In this document: positions 22,157 to 34,123 of the stretch, in pieces
Numbering within the stretch: position 1 is the stretch's first letter
How the letters are laid out: every line of letters begins with the position of its first letter
From: Mya arenaria
Lineage: Eukaryota; Mollusca; Bivalvia; Myida; Myidae
Length of the DNA: 64,000 nucleotides
Direction of reading: 5' to 3'
Assembly (NCBI RefSeq): GCF_026914265.1
Contig: NC_069130.1
Span: forward strand, 42,845,929-42,909,928
Position numbers and translations under genes: made by a program
Notes under the pieces: generated by a model
What the model was told of the DNA's origin: nothing
Databases searched by the model: none
The model's input: only the letters and a program-made list of their open reading frames with translations

Positions 22157-24387
22157 CTGAGCCAGTGACTGTTTATATCCACCCATTCCTATGATTTAAC
22201 TCAATAACGGCCGACTGCTGATTTACTTAAGTAAATGTATTACAATACTTGTGAGTGCATGTTAAGTAAACAACCGGTATGACGACTTCAAACTTTGAAA
22301 AAAAAAACATTTTTAGACATTTCATAAAACGGGCAAAAATGGAAACATTGGTCGTTCGAAACATCGGATCACTCGAGGTTTCAGTTCGGGCCCCGGCGTC
22401 CTTGAATGATCGCAGATTTATCGTACTGTCTCCCCATTGGACAACATATAATGTTGACCACTAACAGTTGTTATACATGTAGTTTCTTCGCTCTTTTGAT
22501 AATATGTTTTCTACGTGGTAAACCACTGACAGTTATAGCTATGCGTTTCATTGTTATGCGCTCAAATTGTCAATAAAATCCAATATTTCCACTCTAATAT
22601 CAATAATAAATGATGAGTAAAACGATATGATTCATCGAAACATATATGATAATCTACTCTGATGAGGAAATCCACGCATGTGAAATATGAATACCAAAAC
22701 TACGAAAAAGTAGTAGAAAGTTATAACATGCCGCTGTCCTCAATATTTAATAGCTCAATTTTTATTAATTCTTCCTCTATTAATGACTCTCCTTACTGAC
22801 TGTTCTTGTTGTGTTGAAATTCACAGTATTCCTAAATAACATTTGGATCACTCACAATCTGCTTTGATACTTTTTCTTGATTTTTACGATCTAAAAATCG
22901 CCGTTTTATCAAATGAAGGAACCCATTGTTGTTGTTTTGTTGTTGGCGACGGGATATTTATAATTTGTTGTTCGTTATAACCACTTGTTGTGCCACTGTT
23001 TTGAATTGTGTCTGCTTAACTACCATATATACTTGGAGAAATAGAAAACGCAAGTCTTAAAATATAAGAAGATAATAATTATATTGTATCCCTTAGCATA
23101 CAAAAACGCATGCATTTTTACACAAAAACAACACATGAATGTAAGTTCTGTTTGTTAATTTTAGCAAATACAATGTTCTTTATATACACACATATCATTA
23201 TATACATTATGTACACATATATAGATACATATTCTTATTTCTATAAGTACATGGGTTGAAGAACACTTTCCACAAAATAGCATATGAGTGTTCAGTAACT
23301 AATTGTCATTCTATAAACACGATAATAAAATTTTCATAAATTTGTTTTTATCCAACATTTTTTTAGCTTTAAAAATATCTTTTAAAAGTACACTTATTTA
23401 TATAAATGTTACTTCTAGAATTAAAACGGAGCTAAAATTAATAAATGCTTCTTATACATTCTTAAGAAAAAAGGTATTGGTTTCAATAACGATGATAAAA
23501 TTAAAGAAATGAAATAAAAAAGAACGGAAAAGGCATAAAAAGAGAGAAATATATACAGAGCAAATGTGATAAAAAGTTAAAGTAAAAATACTTTCGGAAT
23601 CCGATCGACAAATGAGGTAGTTTTTGAATAGCTCCAGTAAGTGTAATGGACATGTTACATTGTAATCCCTGTTGACCTCATATCAAACGTACTTGCTTGC
23701 TGACTATTAATACGTAAAGTCAATAACTTAAAGTACATCAAACCGAAACTTTGTACAAAGATTAAAGTCCGTATGTTTGGTCTTAATATTAACTGCAATC
23801 GGGCGTGAACTATCCGTTTTACAATCAAAAATACCCATTTTGCAATCTTTAAAGGCCGAAAATCAACAAAAACGTTTTTTTATTATAATACTTTCGTTTG
23901 AATTTTGACATTTTCTTTTTCTGCTCAAGAAATCCATTATTATGAAAAATAATGGTCACAAAGAATAAAAAATGCACATATTTGTGGGCCTGATACCTTG
24001 GGTATGAAAAAATAATGAACACATTAATTACTGAAGTGTTAAAAGCAGCTGCCCTAAATTTGGTGATAACAATGAAGAAATATAGAGTCGTTCTATATGA
24101 CATAATATACAGGTAAATATATAATAAAAATAATTCATCATTAACAAACTTACAATTGATATAAAAATGTTTTAAACATGTTTCAAAACTATATTTATAT
24201 AGTATGGTTAAGCAACATTGAAATGTCATAAACATTTGGCACTGAAAAAAATTCTTCAAATGACATTTGGGTCACATTTAAACTACTCTAAGAATTTAGA
24301 AAATCACGTTGAAGTTTTTTAAAATTGAAGGTAAAACCCTTATGTCAACGTCAAAATTCATTGAGGTTACTAAATGGCTGTCAAAGG
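22157..24387. other. Intergenic and 3' flank of the minus-strand orphan gene
   Basis: AT-rich and gene-free as far as I can see. A minus-strand AATAAA (TTTATT at 23879-23884) lies 504 bp past the orphan gene's stop and is a candidate poly(A) signal. Several short AT microsatellite-like stretches (about 23190-23240) are present. Confidence 0.4.
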
Positions 24388-27300
24388 TTATCGAAATGTG
24401 TGACGCCGAGATAGTCCGTTTGCGCTCTGGGGTCTGGCCTGGCCTTGATTAACAAATACAAATGGATCATGAATGTTTTCGAAAGATTCCACTTTTTCCA
24501 TAATTCCAGGCGTCATATATTTGCTACCTTTTTTGAATTCACCCGGCATTTCTTTCGAATTGGCAAATTTTCCATAAAACAGGTCTCTGAACGACCCCTT
24601 AAATGGGCCAAAGGAAAGTCTTCGATTCTTTTGGTTTTCCAAAATAATACCGTTCCCCGCATGCGCAAGTTTGACGTTACCCGTTTTAATAATAAGCGTC
24701 GATGGCGGCGAAATGTTAGGGGTCATTTCCAGTTGCGCATGCGTAGTTGACTTGTGTTTTCGACTAGTCTGCATTGGAGCGTACGGCTTGTCCACGTGCT
24801 CTTCCGGAAGTTGGAACGACACAGAATTATTTTTTCTCTTCTCGCTTCCGGTGGACATCCGATTTGAAATAATTCCCGAACGAGAGCTACCGGACTTGTC
24901 ACTGACGCTTGATGACCTAGATGGAGGTTGATCAGAGTCGCTTGGACGCAGTTCTTTCTCCTCGTCAAATGATTCATACACACCAGGCGGTAAGACATCG
25001 GCAACAATTGTGGGAGACACACTTTCGTCATCGCTATCAGTTTTGTATTTGTCTATCGTATAGTCCAACTGGGCGATGGCCGCCATCTGTTTGGTGGAAA
25101 AGGATTCAGTATCGCTGTCGTTCTCGTGTGCAAAATTAATTTCGTTTTTTCCTATCACAGTCCACGCCGGCGTGCTAGTCCTTGCCAATTCGCCGTGTGT
25201 TTTCGCATGCTGCGGTTGGCTTGGTTTCCGGGTATACAGCGGCACTTTTACGATCCTGTAACTCCCCTCGACGTATCCCGTAACCCTTTGCTGAAAGCCC
25301 GCCAGTTTTACGTGCATGTCATTGTGAACGTTTGTCACGTGCTTTACACGTGGGTCCATGAAACGCTGGTTTGCGTGCAGCATGTTCTGGATACGGGTGG
25401 AGTCTGGCCGCTCCCCGGAGCGAGCATGCATGTTGTTTGGCTGGTGAATATATATCGAGTCATGAAGGGTGGCATGTGACTTCTTGTCTGAAAATATAAA
25501 AGATAGTATGAAGTTAATAACTCAAATAAATTAATTTATAACTTCTGTTTAAACTAACCTTATTTCTGATCATAGTTGAGTGTGTTTTCTTTGTGTTCTT
25601 TCTGCAGTACAAACGATAACAAATAAAGCGACGTATACCCACTAGCGGATCCACCCGGTGCACCCCACCCCTCCCCTTAAAATCGTTCAAGTTTACTTTT
25701 TATTTCAATGTAGAAGAAAACGAGTTATAAAATACGCTCAAAATACAGCATTTCAGACTTGAAATTGTAAAAAAATTCTTTGGGGAGATTCGGAACGCAT
25801 GGCTAGGGACAACAAATAAGCAAAACATAATAAATACAATCTGTGTTCCGTAATTCACTTTTGAACAACAAGAATCTATAACACTGCAAATCCAATATCT
25901 TTCGAATGGCGTTCTATAATAATTTTGCCTATGTCTTCTTCAGGTGGTTTATGTATTATATTATATAGTTTTCCTAAGAAACACACATACATGCACACAG
26001 TTCCTAACATGTAAAAAGGACGAGAGTGGTCGAGTGGAATAAGTGCCCGCCTCTCACACTTGAGGTTGGTCGTTCTATTCCCACTAGGGATACTGGTTTC
26101 TGTCCAGGAAACGGATACGATAGCTGTTTTCATAATCAAGTTAAATAAAATGTGTATACACTAATATGTTTTGCCAATCTTTGGTACATGTAGTGTCAGC
26201 CGTATAGGGCACTTCCAACAGCCTCGCTGTTAAGCTAGCTTTTATGGCAATGCCGTTGTGGTGTCGGCTGCAGAACGAAATGTACGGGGTTCAAACCCCC
26301 GTTCAGGCATGAACTCTTTCTTTCACAATAAACATATCAGTTGTCTTCATAATCAAGCTGAACTAAACTAGTATAAACTAACATCTTTTGCCAATCTTTG
26401 ACGTAAAAAGTACTACTAGTCTAGAGTATATAATGAAAAAGATACCTAATTATTTACTGACACTGTCTGTCACCTAGGTAACATCTTACTGTCATGTTTA
26501 CACGTAATTTAAACCGCTTAACTGTAATCACAATTTAACAAAACGAGAAGAAAAACATGGACGCAATCTCAGACTTTGAACTGGAGGTGTCAGCTTTTAA
26601 GTTTAATCCGTTCTTGAAAGCTTGCTTTATCCCACTTACGTATCTTAAAACGCTTGAAAGGGATAAATGTAATGCAGTGACACAATTGGCTTACGAAGCA
26701 TAATCAACTTAAGAAAACAATGAATAGAAAACCACTTGATAGTTATAAGTACCCAATAAGGTTGAAATACCGTTTTGCAATATGATCAATTTAAATGCGG
26801 AATCAAATTACACTACGAAAGTGACGATATCCCTTTGACTATCATTGCTAAAATGCCCATTGTCCATCAGAAATAAAAAAACACATATGTTTCAGTGGTT
26901 AATATTATATTTTTTTTCTTATTCGAGAAGGCAGCATTTTTCAATACAATTGTGTCTGTAAATCAGACATTATTGATTTTTTGATCAGGTGAAGCGGTAG
27001 ATATAACTAGTGGCTGGTCTAGTAAGTGAGTAGTTTACAAAATAGTATGATGACCACTTAAAGATTGTTCTTATACATAATAAATGCTTATACGACTGCA
27101 TCGTCGCATCAAACTACTTAGTTTGTATGAAAATACGAACAATCTAAAACCGTTCCTTAATTCCAAACACTATCTATAAAATTCTATGCAAGCCGTTGAT
27201 GAATTACGGATTAGTAAGAAAAATAGTGCAGTGTTGAAAAAACATAGTTTCAGGCCAAATATGCTTTCACGATTTTGAAAAAATATACATTGCTGAACTA

Positions 27301-29132
27301 TTTACATTACACAATAACCAAGTGTTATTATTATCATCATAAAAGTGAAAATAGTATGTACACCCCTTTTAATATGCGACGTCAGAATAAAATGAAAAAT
27401 ATTACTTCACACTTAAAAATAATGTTGATAAAAAAAAAAATATTCAGAAATTCATGTTTACAATTTATGCAAGTAACGAACACAATAATATATCTAAATT
27501 GACAATGAGTTTATATGTTTATACTAACCGTATATTAAGCCAAAAAAAGAAACACAAAATACAATATTACTTTGTGCAAACACTATGGTCTCATGTATTA
27601 CTTTCAAATAGCCAAACGTAACACAAATAATGACCTAATATTTGGTTGCTGTGGTTCAAAGCTTACTCGCTTTTGTTTAGGGACGACTGCGGGACACTTA
27701 ATGGTTAATTAAACACAAATATTTTTAAAATTCGATGGAGCATTTGAATCGGAACGAAGACAAATATTTTTATAATCTGCCAACGTTTTTCACTAACTGT
27801 TCTATTCATTTTCGTAAATTTATGAGAAAATATCGGATGATTTCTGCTATCTTTGTATCTGTTACAAATAGGTCGCACTTTTTATCTGTACTTCAGCTGA
27901 ACCCTGATAAAACAGATTAGGAACAAAGTTTCAACGATAGGGGATTGTGTATTTGTCCATTTACTTATTAATATTTAAAATTGAATGTCTATATATTGTT
28001 TGTATGTTATTTGTTTTATTAGCATTATATTTTTTCACATGTCACATGTTATTATTTTGTTATTTATGACGATGAACTTGGCGTAAAAAATGTGTTGATT
28101 TTGTATTCGTAATTTCCAAAAAAAGTGAACATGTTAAAATTTGACCATAGAATACTTCATTTTTCTTTAATAATGAAATGCCCTGATAGAGGTGGGTTTG
28201 GTAACAATTAATTATAAGCAATTTGCTAGTGTCCCAAATGTCCTGAAACTAATATGAATACAGTTCGATGAGATTTGGATGTTCCAAGAGTACCATTCAG
28301 TCCCTATATCGCTCACCTATACTCAATCCCTTGTGCAGACGACCGGGTAGCTAGATCGGGGCAAATGTCCCAGAGGTTGTGTCCGAGCCCCACAACAGGG
28401 ACGGTATTCATAAACCATCTGAAGTCGTATCTTCAGACAGATTTTTAAATAATTTAGGTGTTTTTTTAACATATTTTTTTTAATCAAATCAATAAAAATA
28501 ATGTATTTCAGATATTATGAAGTGATTCTATGTTTTGACAAGTGACATACTTAAGTTAGGAAAACTCTTGAGATGTTTAATGAATACCGGCCCTGTAACA
28601 TTGTTTTCTTGTACATGTAGGTACACTTTAAGCTTAACATCAACCCGCTTAAGGGAGTCCAAACCAAAGACGATGGCATAATGCACCAGTCAATTGTTAC
28701 CACGCCCCACCCCCAGGTCCGTGGGTATACCGGGGATAACCGGGGAAATGGGCCGTATTTTACCTTCCAGGTGGCCCCGAAGTGCCGGGTGGATTTTGTC
28801 TTCACGCCAAATATTCCCCGGACCTGGGGGGGGGGGGCGTGGTTACAATTGACTGGTTCATAAGTAATTCAACACCCCATTCTTCTGAAAGGATCTACGT
28901 CTAGAGAATGGGTAAATAAATTTCTCCTCTTCCTGAATATGTTTTACCACAAGGCGACGGGTATTTATAAGCTCATTCCCAAACAGTCTACATGCTCAGA
29001 TATTTACACACGTACACACTCACTCGTAGCCTGCATATACTTACCATCCGGAAGTAGTTTCTCCTGTTTCCGTTTCTCCTTCCGGCTGGGTTCTGCCTCG
29101 TCTAGACACGGGGGACCACGACAACAGAACAT
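24388..29132 (-). CDS. Two-exon orphan gene, 395-residue low-complexity/disordered protein
   Basis: Exon 1 (29132-29045) starts ATG with an in-frame TAA upstream, encodes MFCCRGPPCLDEAEPSRKEK and a basic run, and ends at a gtaag donor. Exon 2 (25487-24388) follows a ttttatattttcag acceptor, joins in phase through a split Asp codon, and ends SRRHTFR-TAA. Intron 3,557 bp. The protein has no domain I recognise. It opens with a CC pair and a third Cys (MFCCRGPPC), a context that can be S-acylated. It has Ser/Asp-rich stretches (DSDTESFS, KTDSDDES, SRSSSVSDKSGSS) and a more ordered-looking patch near the C-terminus (RRLSFGPFKGSFRDLFYG) with a basic RRLS phosphosite-like motif. The long uninterrupted second exon (366 codons with stop) makes it a convincing gene. 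Function unknown. Two SINEs and two MITEs lie in the intron. Confidence 0.8.
25640..25790. repeat. Dispersed repeat, inverted relative to 17463-17655
   Basis: The stretch cactagcggatccacccggtg through aaaatcgttcaagtttactttttatttcaatg is the reverse complement of the element in the PHD-like gene intron. It lies in the orphan gene's intron. Confidence 0.5.
26015..26190 (+). mobile_element. tRNA-derived SINE, head type 1
   Basis: The sequence gagtggtcgagtggaataag resembles a tRNA A box, and ggtcgttctattccc a B box. The tail tcataatcaagttaaataaaatg...ttttgccaatctttgg follows. It matches the tail of the next SINE although the two heads differ. Too degenerate to be a working tRNA gene. Confidence 0.5.
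26215..26400 (+). mobile_element. tRNA-derived SINE, head type 2, same tail
   Basis: The B box GGGTTCAAACCCC (26289-26301) forms a good T-arm, but the 5' half is not a convincing tRNA. The tail tcataatcaagctgaactaaac...tcttttgccaatctttg is homologous to the tail of the SINE just upstream. Confidence 0.5.
26401..28394. other. Intronic (orphan gene), no element recognised
   Basis: AT-rich. Short open frames at 27275-27502 and 27735-27920 have no recognisable domain and lie antisense to the gene. Confidence 0.35.
28395..28596. mobile_element. Short MITE, ends ACAGGG(A/C)CGGTATTCATAAA
   Basis: The left end acagggacggtattcataaa and the right end aatgaataccggccctgt are imperfect reverse complements. 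About 202 bp with an AT-rich centre. No target duplication could be fixed. Confidence 0.5.
28682..28860. mobile_element. Harbinger-like MITE, copy 3, internally deleted (TSD TAA)
   Basis: Ends TGCACCAGTCAATTGTTACC and ACAATTGACTGGTTCA with TAA at 28679-28681 and 28861-28863. It is only 179 bp: the middle half of the family sequence is missing between cttcacgccaaatat and tccccggacctgg. Confidence 0.85.
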
Positions 29133-30569
29133 TGTCACACGTTTTCGCGACTGTGACCGGAAGTGGACTTTTTACTCGTCTGCTTTTGGAAATCTTGAGT
29201 TATGTAATAAGTTTCTGAAAAAAATATTTAAAATAAAAAATCAATATATTTTGCATATATAAATACAAAAGAAGCATTACCAGTACGCCAAAACAAACAG
29301 TAATTTAAGTATCAACATCATTTCATTTATACATTTTTTTTCTATTCATAAAAAAACAATCTAGGCTTACTTGAAATATATCTAAAAACAACTGTGCATT
29401 TACTTAAAAGTCATTTAGCACAATCAGATTTAAAAACTCAATGGCGCGATTCAACGACATATTTGCCGGCTCATTGACAAAATGACAATATTTTCCTTAC
29501 CTGGAACTAAAATCTCCTCTTAGTATCTGTATATCCTTCAGATATTCATTGGTCTTTAGTTTTAGTAATACGCCGCCATAAAAGTTTACAATATCTTTAA
29601 AATCTAATAAAATAAACGCGTTCTTCTTTTGTCAAGTTATACCTCCCCGGTCAGAGCACGCACTATATATCAGGTCAATTTCAAATGATCAAACATTCGC
29701 ATCCAGGTATTTTTCACAACAAAAGGCAAACAACACATTTCCCTCGTAATTTCCAATCACCTATTGTCCACTTAAAATTAACAACAATCATCTTGATAAG
29801 TACTCTATTGTGTCAAGGTTCTTTCTTTCTCAACAAAACGCCAGGAATGTGTGAAGACATTCTTTGTTATAGTGATCGGCTTATATGTTATGGCGCTACT
29901 CCGCATTGAAAGGTATTACCTGTGGCCTTTCTGTTTTCCAGCTTGGAGCCATCGATTTTTAAATCCTGATTACAATGTATGGTCCGGTTATTCTGACATA
30001 ATAATTACTGTGGCACGATGTGCTCTTAGTAGCTTCTTTGTAATTAGCGTTTGGTGTCCACATCTTAGACATTTGTGTATTGGTTTAGCTTAAGTGAATG
30101 CTCCCTTGGGCCTGGGGAACAGAAGCGACCCCTGAAAAGCCGCCGAATCTATTCGATTTCATTGTTTGGGGCTGCCCCAGCCAGGATTTGAAAAGCGCAG
30201 AGTGCTAGATAAAAAAGGGCACCATTGAATCTTTAAGGGGCACTAACAAGGGCCAATGTTCAATTCTTATTGATTTTGTGTTGTAACTAATTTTGATACT
30301 AATGGTTTGATATGAATACCTTTGATGTTATCTTTACTTTAGTGTCAAAATTATGTATACTTATTATTTCTGAAAATTTACTCTTTCAAACAAAAGGACA
30401 CAGCAGGTTGTAGTAAAATGCAGCAGGGTGCTGGAAAAAGCAGTGATTCTCCACCCTGCTATTTAGGCCTAAGGGGAGAACTATTTATTATTTAAAATTT
30501 GCATTGTCAAATTGTGGAAATGTTTTTAACATTGATGTATGAACTTTCAGTAAGGACAATGAGATTAAA
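29133..30569. other. 5' flank of orphan gene and intergenic spacer
   Basis: The presumed 5' UTR or promoter of the minus-strand orphan gene lies just right of 29132. No TATA box is convincing. Open frames at 29685-29909 and 29851-30093 overlap in different frames and carry no domain. The rest is AT-rich. Confidence 0.35.
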
Positions 30570-30688
30570 CAAAACACCGCATCACTCGACACTGTGGGGC
30601 CACCTGGAAGGTAAAAACACGGCACATTTCCCCCGATATACCCCCTGACATGGGGGTGGGTGGGGCGTGGTTACAATTGACTGGTGCA
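30570..30688 (-). mobile_element. Harbinger-like MITE fragment (copy 5), inverted
   Basis: The right edge acaattgactggtgca (to 30688, followed by TTA) and the interior ggccacctggaaggtaaaaac match the left part of the family read on the minus strand. The other end is missing. Confidence 0.7.
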
Positions 30689-30847
30689 TTAATAACACAA
30701 ATTACATGTACCTGTTGCCTTCAATGGAACTGATCCTGTGTTCGTCGAGAGGAATATGGAATATAAGAATTGTTCGCGAAGTGTTGTATTAAATTAAACT
30801 GGAAATTTTATTTTGAATCAGGAACATTTGAATGGAACAGCCCTTAA

Positions 30848-31199
30848 CGTTGCACTCTCACAGATTGAATGTTTTGGCAACTATTGTTTTATTTTTGTCT
30901 TAGAACGAGCCAATTTATGCGAAAAATGGATGTAAACCAGTTATATAAGACTGCTGACCAAAAAGTAGATCGCAGGTTTTTTATATTTAAGTTAATGATG
31001 TTTTATGCATTTTTATTTAAAGCGTTACGGTTTAGGCCATAAAACATTAATTTTCGAACGTAAATATGAAAAACTGCGATCTGATCTTTTGTCAGCCATC
31101 TTTTATCATTGGTTTGCAGATATTGACGCAAAAATTTGCTCTTTCTAAGATAAAAAAATAAAAAAGTTGTAAAAACGGTATATCTGTGAGAGTGCAGCT
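30848..31199. mobile_element. TTAA-flanked MITE, ends (A/C)G(C/T)TGCACTCTCACAG
   Basis: TTAA at 30844-30847 is followed by CGTTGCACTCTCACAGATTG. The right end CTGTGAGAGTGCAGCT is followed by TTAA at 31200-31203. Inverted similarity continues inward past gtcttagaa/ttctaaga. A TTAA duplication is typical of piggyBac-class insertion; no transposase is present, so this is a non-autonomous element of about 352 bp. Confidence 0.7.
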
Positions 31200-31274
31200 T
31201 TAAGGCAATGAATGTTTTGTTTTCAAATGTCGCGATTATTATATTAAACCCAATATTATATGTCAACTTTTTAA

Positions 31275-31835
31275 TACCTTTGTTGGTTCCATCTTAAATG
31301 ACTCAGCAGAGGTATGGGGATTTACTAAATCTAAAGAAATAGAGAGAATTCACTTAAAATTTTGTAAAAGATTATTGAGAATTAGAACTTATACTTGCAA
31401 TGCATGTGTTTATGGGGAATTAGGCAGATACCCTTTATATTTGCATAGATACACACATATATTAAAATATTGGTTCAAGATTGTTACCACTGACAATATT
31501 ATTTTTTAAAACAGCATATATATATATGTATAATCGGGCTGTGTATTACTGCACTTAAGGTTGTTTCAATTGGGTTTATAATGTTAAAAAATGTTCGATG
31601 ATTTTGGCTGTTGTCTTTGATAATGTTCCCAATACTGATGAACATGTATTCTTTGAAGCTTTCAAATTCAGATTATACGATACGTTTAAACAAGATTGGT
31701 TCAGAACAGTAGATAATAATAGCGTATTGGACATATATAGAACAGTCAAATATTGTTTAGCATATGAAACTTACCCGTCGAAATTTTGTTTTCAATTTTA
31801 AGCATTGAAAGACCAGATTTCCAGTGAGTTCAGGT
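31275..31835 (+). pseudogene. LINE ORF2 C-terminal relic (non-LTR retrotransposon)
   Basis: Conceptual translation across frameshifts gives EVWGFTKSKEIERIHLKFCK, then GELGRYPLYLHRYTHI and LKYWFKIV, then LYDTFKQDWFRTVDNNSV. These are typical of the region after the reverse transcriptase in bivalve CR1/Jockey-like LINEs (family judged from memory). Several stops interrupt it, so it is inactive. Only the 3' part is present. Confidence 0.65.
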
Positions 31836-31898
31836 TATAAATAGTCACAATAAATCAAACACATTTAATACATGACTATGCACACTTAGTCGAATAAT

Positions 31899-33180
31899 CT
31901 AAGCACTATCATTCAGAACTTGCACTCCAAATCCAGGTGTGTCGGGGCTCATCTCCTTTTTCAGTTCTTCAAACTGTCCGTCACGTTTGAATGAGAACTT
32001 CACAAGCTTAGATATCGCACATACTACGTCCAATGAGAACCTTATGCACCAGTCAATTGTAACCACGCCCCCGCCCAGGACCGGGGGTATACCGGGGATA
32101 GCCGTGGAAATGGGCCGTGTTTTTACCTTACAGGTGGCCCCACAGTGCCGGGTGAATGCGGGGGGTTTGTATTAACGCAAAATATAGCGGGGAATTTGCC
32201 TTACCTAGGGTCCCTTGGGTGCAGGGGCATTTGGCGGTGGTTTTACCATCAGTTCGTCCCTGCAGGGCGGGGATTTTACCCGGGGTTGGCTGGACCGAAA
32301 GTCAAAGTCCCCGCTATTCCCCGGACCTGGGGGGGGGGGGGTGCGTGGTTACAATTGACTGGTGCATTACTGCCTCGTTTTGTATCACCAACAGCCAAGT
32401 TGAGAGCATGCCCATAGCAGTGTGTATAGATGGTCCATTATTCTTCTGCGGTGATGTTTGCAGCGACCACACGCTTTGCGCCTGACATATTACTGGTTCC
32501 GGCTCCGTCACAGCACTGCCCGTGGCACTTGGATAGTTGCAGTCTCATGCGTACTAGAGTGTCCTTAATAATATTGGTGATGGTCTGAGCATGGATAGAT
32601 GGCACAACATATAGTCCGATGAAATCTTCCTGCACATTTAGCTCACTGTCTGCTTGTCTCAGTACTAGCACAACTTGCTCTCGGTTGGATACGTCCGTGG
32701 TTTCATCCACCATGATCGTGAAGAACGCATCTTCAAGCACGCTATTGACGCCTCTCCGGATTATTCATAGTGTCATGATTTGAATAATCTCATTCTGGAT
32801 TGTCGGCGAAGTATATATGCCAGCTTTCTTCTCGACCCATGACAGGATGGTAGGGTCCGCTTGACCGTGCATTTCAGTAGCTGCATGAAATTTGCCCTCT
32901 TCATCGTCGTGTCCGCTGAACGCCATACCACGTTGTGGGAGGAACCGTATGTTGTGCACTATGGTCATGAGCTGTGCCCTGTCGTGGGCTTTCTCTTTCA
33001 AATGGGCTGCGGAAATTGTTTCTCCGATGTCTTTAGTCCGTGCAGGTAGGGTAGCATGTCTCTCTACGGCCACTTTGTGACAATCGGACTGTTCATGTTT
33101 TCGGATTTTTTTCGTTGCATCTCTCGAATTGGTGAAGCAGGTGCTGATGCATCGTGCTCGCCAATTGTGTGGGTAGTTAT
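31899..33180 (-). pseudogene. hAT-type (DUF4371/ZMYM1-like) transposase relic, split by a MITE
   Basis: Read on the minus strand: a TTF-like start (KHEQSDCHKVAVERH, near 33090), then SWVEKKAGIYTS, then the signature DETTDVSNREQVVLVLR, then CHGQCCDGAGTSNMSGAKR, and, across a frameshift, THCYGHALNLAVGDTK near 32400. Reading resumes beyond a MITE with LVKFSFKRDGQFEEL, then EMSPDTPGF, and stops at TAG (31899-31901). These motifs belong to hAT-superfamily proteins with a DUF4371 domain. At least two frameshifts plus the insertion make it a pseudogene. Host transposon protein, not a cellular gene. Confidence 0.8.
32045..32366. mobile_element. Harbinger-like MITE, copy 4 (TSD TTA), inside the hAT relic
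   Basis: Termini TGCACCAGTCAATTGTAACC and ACAATTGACTGGTGCA; TTA at 32042-32044 and 32367-32369. At 322 bp it is the longest copy here. Removing it and one TTA brings the two halves of the hAT relic together at the expected residue region, so this is a clean insertion. Confidence 0.9.
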
Positions 33181-33229
33181 TGTGCTGATTTATACTCGCA
33201 GTCGGTAAGATTGTTAGTCATATTAGGTT

Positions 33230-33421
33230 CTTGGAGCATAGTGTACAGTCAGAATGTAACCCTGGTTAGTGCTATCCCGGTTCTTTAACGTGCGGCAGTG
33301 CATAGACCTGTCACACGGGCTCTTCTGAAAGACGACTTTTAAGCTTTAGTGGTGTGGCGTGAAATCGAACGTGCGACCCCTGAATTGACAGGTGTGTAAC
33401 CGCTAGACCACGGATCCGCCA
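33230..33421 (-). mobile_element. tRNA-derived SINE (minus strand)
   Basis: On the minus strand the head reads GGCGGATCCGTGGTCTAGCG then GTTACACACC, with an A-box-like GTGGTCTAGCGGTTA and a B-box-like ggtcgcacgttcgattt. The body continues agaagagcccgtgtgacagg and cacgttaaagaaccggg. The acceptor stem does not pair properly, so this is a SINE head, not a functional tRNA. Confidence 0.5.
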
Positions 33422-33920
33422 CAAAACAAATCTAGCAGTAGTGCCCTATAGGACCATACTTTTCCAAGATCACAATATTCACAGGTGGGAAAAATAGGAT
33501 CCCGTTTGTCCCTTATTTCTAACACATATGTCAGCCGGTTTTTGATGCACAAAGAAATCATGTTTTTCCCATGTCAAAATCAAGATGCATCATTATCAAT
33601 TTTCACATATTGGCATTTATTTAATTTTAAAACCTTTTTTATTCCTACCATTCTGAGAGTCGGTGTAGACATTTTTGTTTTGAGAGATGTTATATTAAAT
33701 ATATCAGTTTTAACTTTCTGGTGCTGTTGTTGTTGATGCTGTGAATGTAATTGATACAATTCAAGTCACCTTGACTGCGGTTGTAGGCGTAGCTTAGATT
33801 CCCATATTTTTTAAAGTTAATGCTGCCATAGTCTTAGTTATTTTTAGTTTTGTACAAAAGAAAGACCTGATTTTTTTCATTATAATGTTTTCCCACTGAA
33901 GGGATACAATATGCCTTTGT

Positions 33921-34032
33921 CATTATTATTATTAGTATTATTATTAGTATAAGTATAAGTATTAGTATTAGTATTAGTATTATCATTACAACTTATATTA
34001 ATCTTATTATTGTTTATTTATTATTATTATTA

Positions 34033-34082
<50 letters not shown>

Positions 34083-34083
34083 G

Positions 34084-34123
<40 letters not shown>

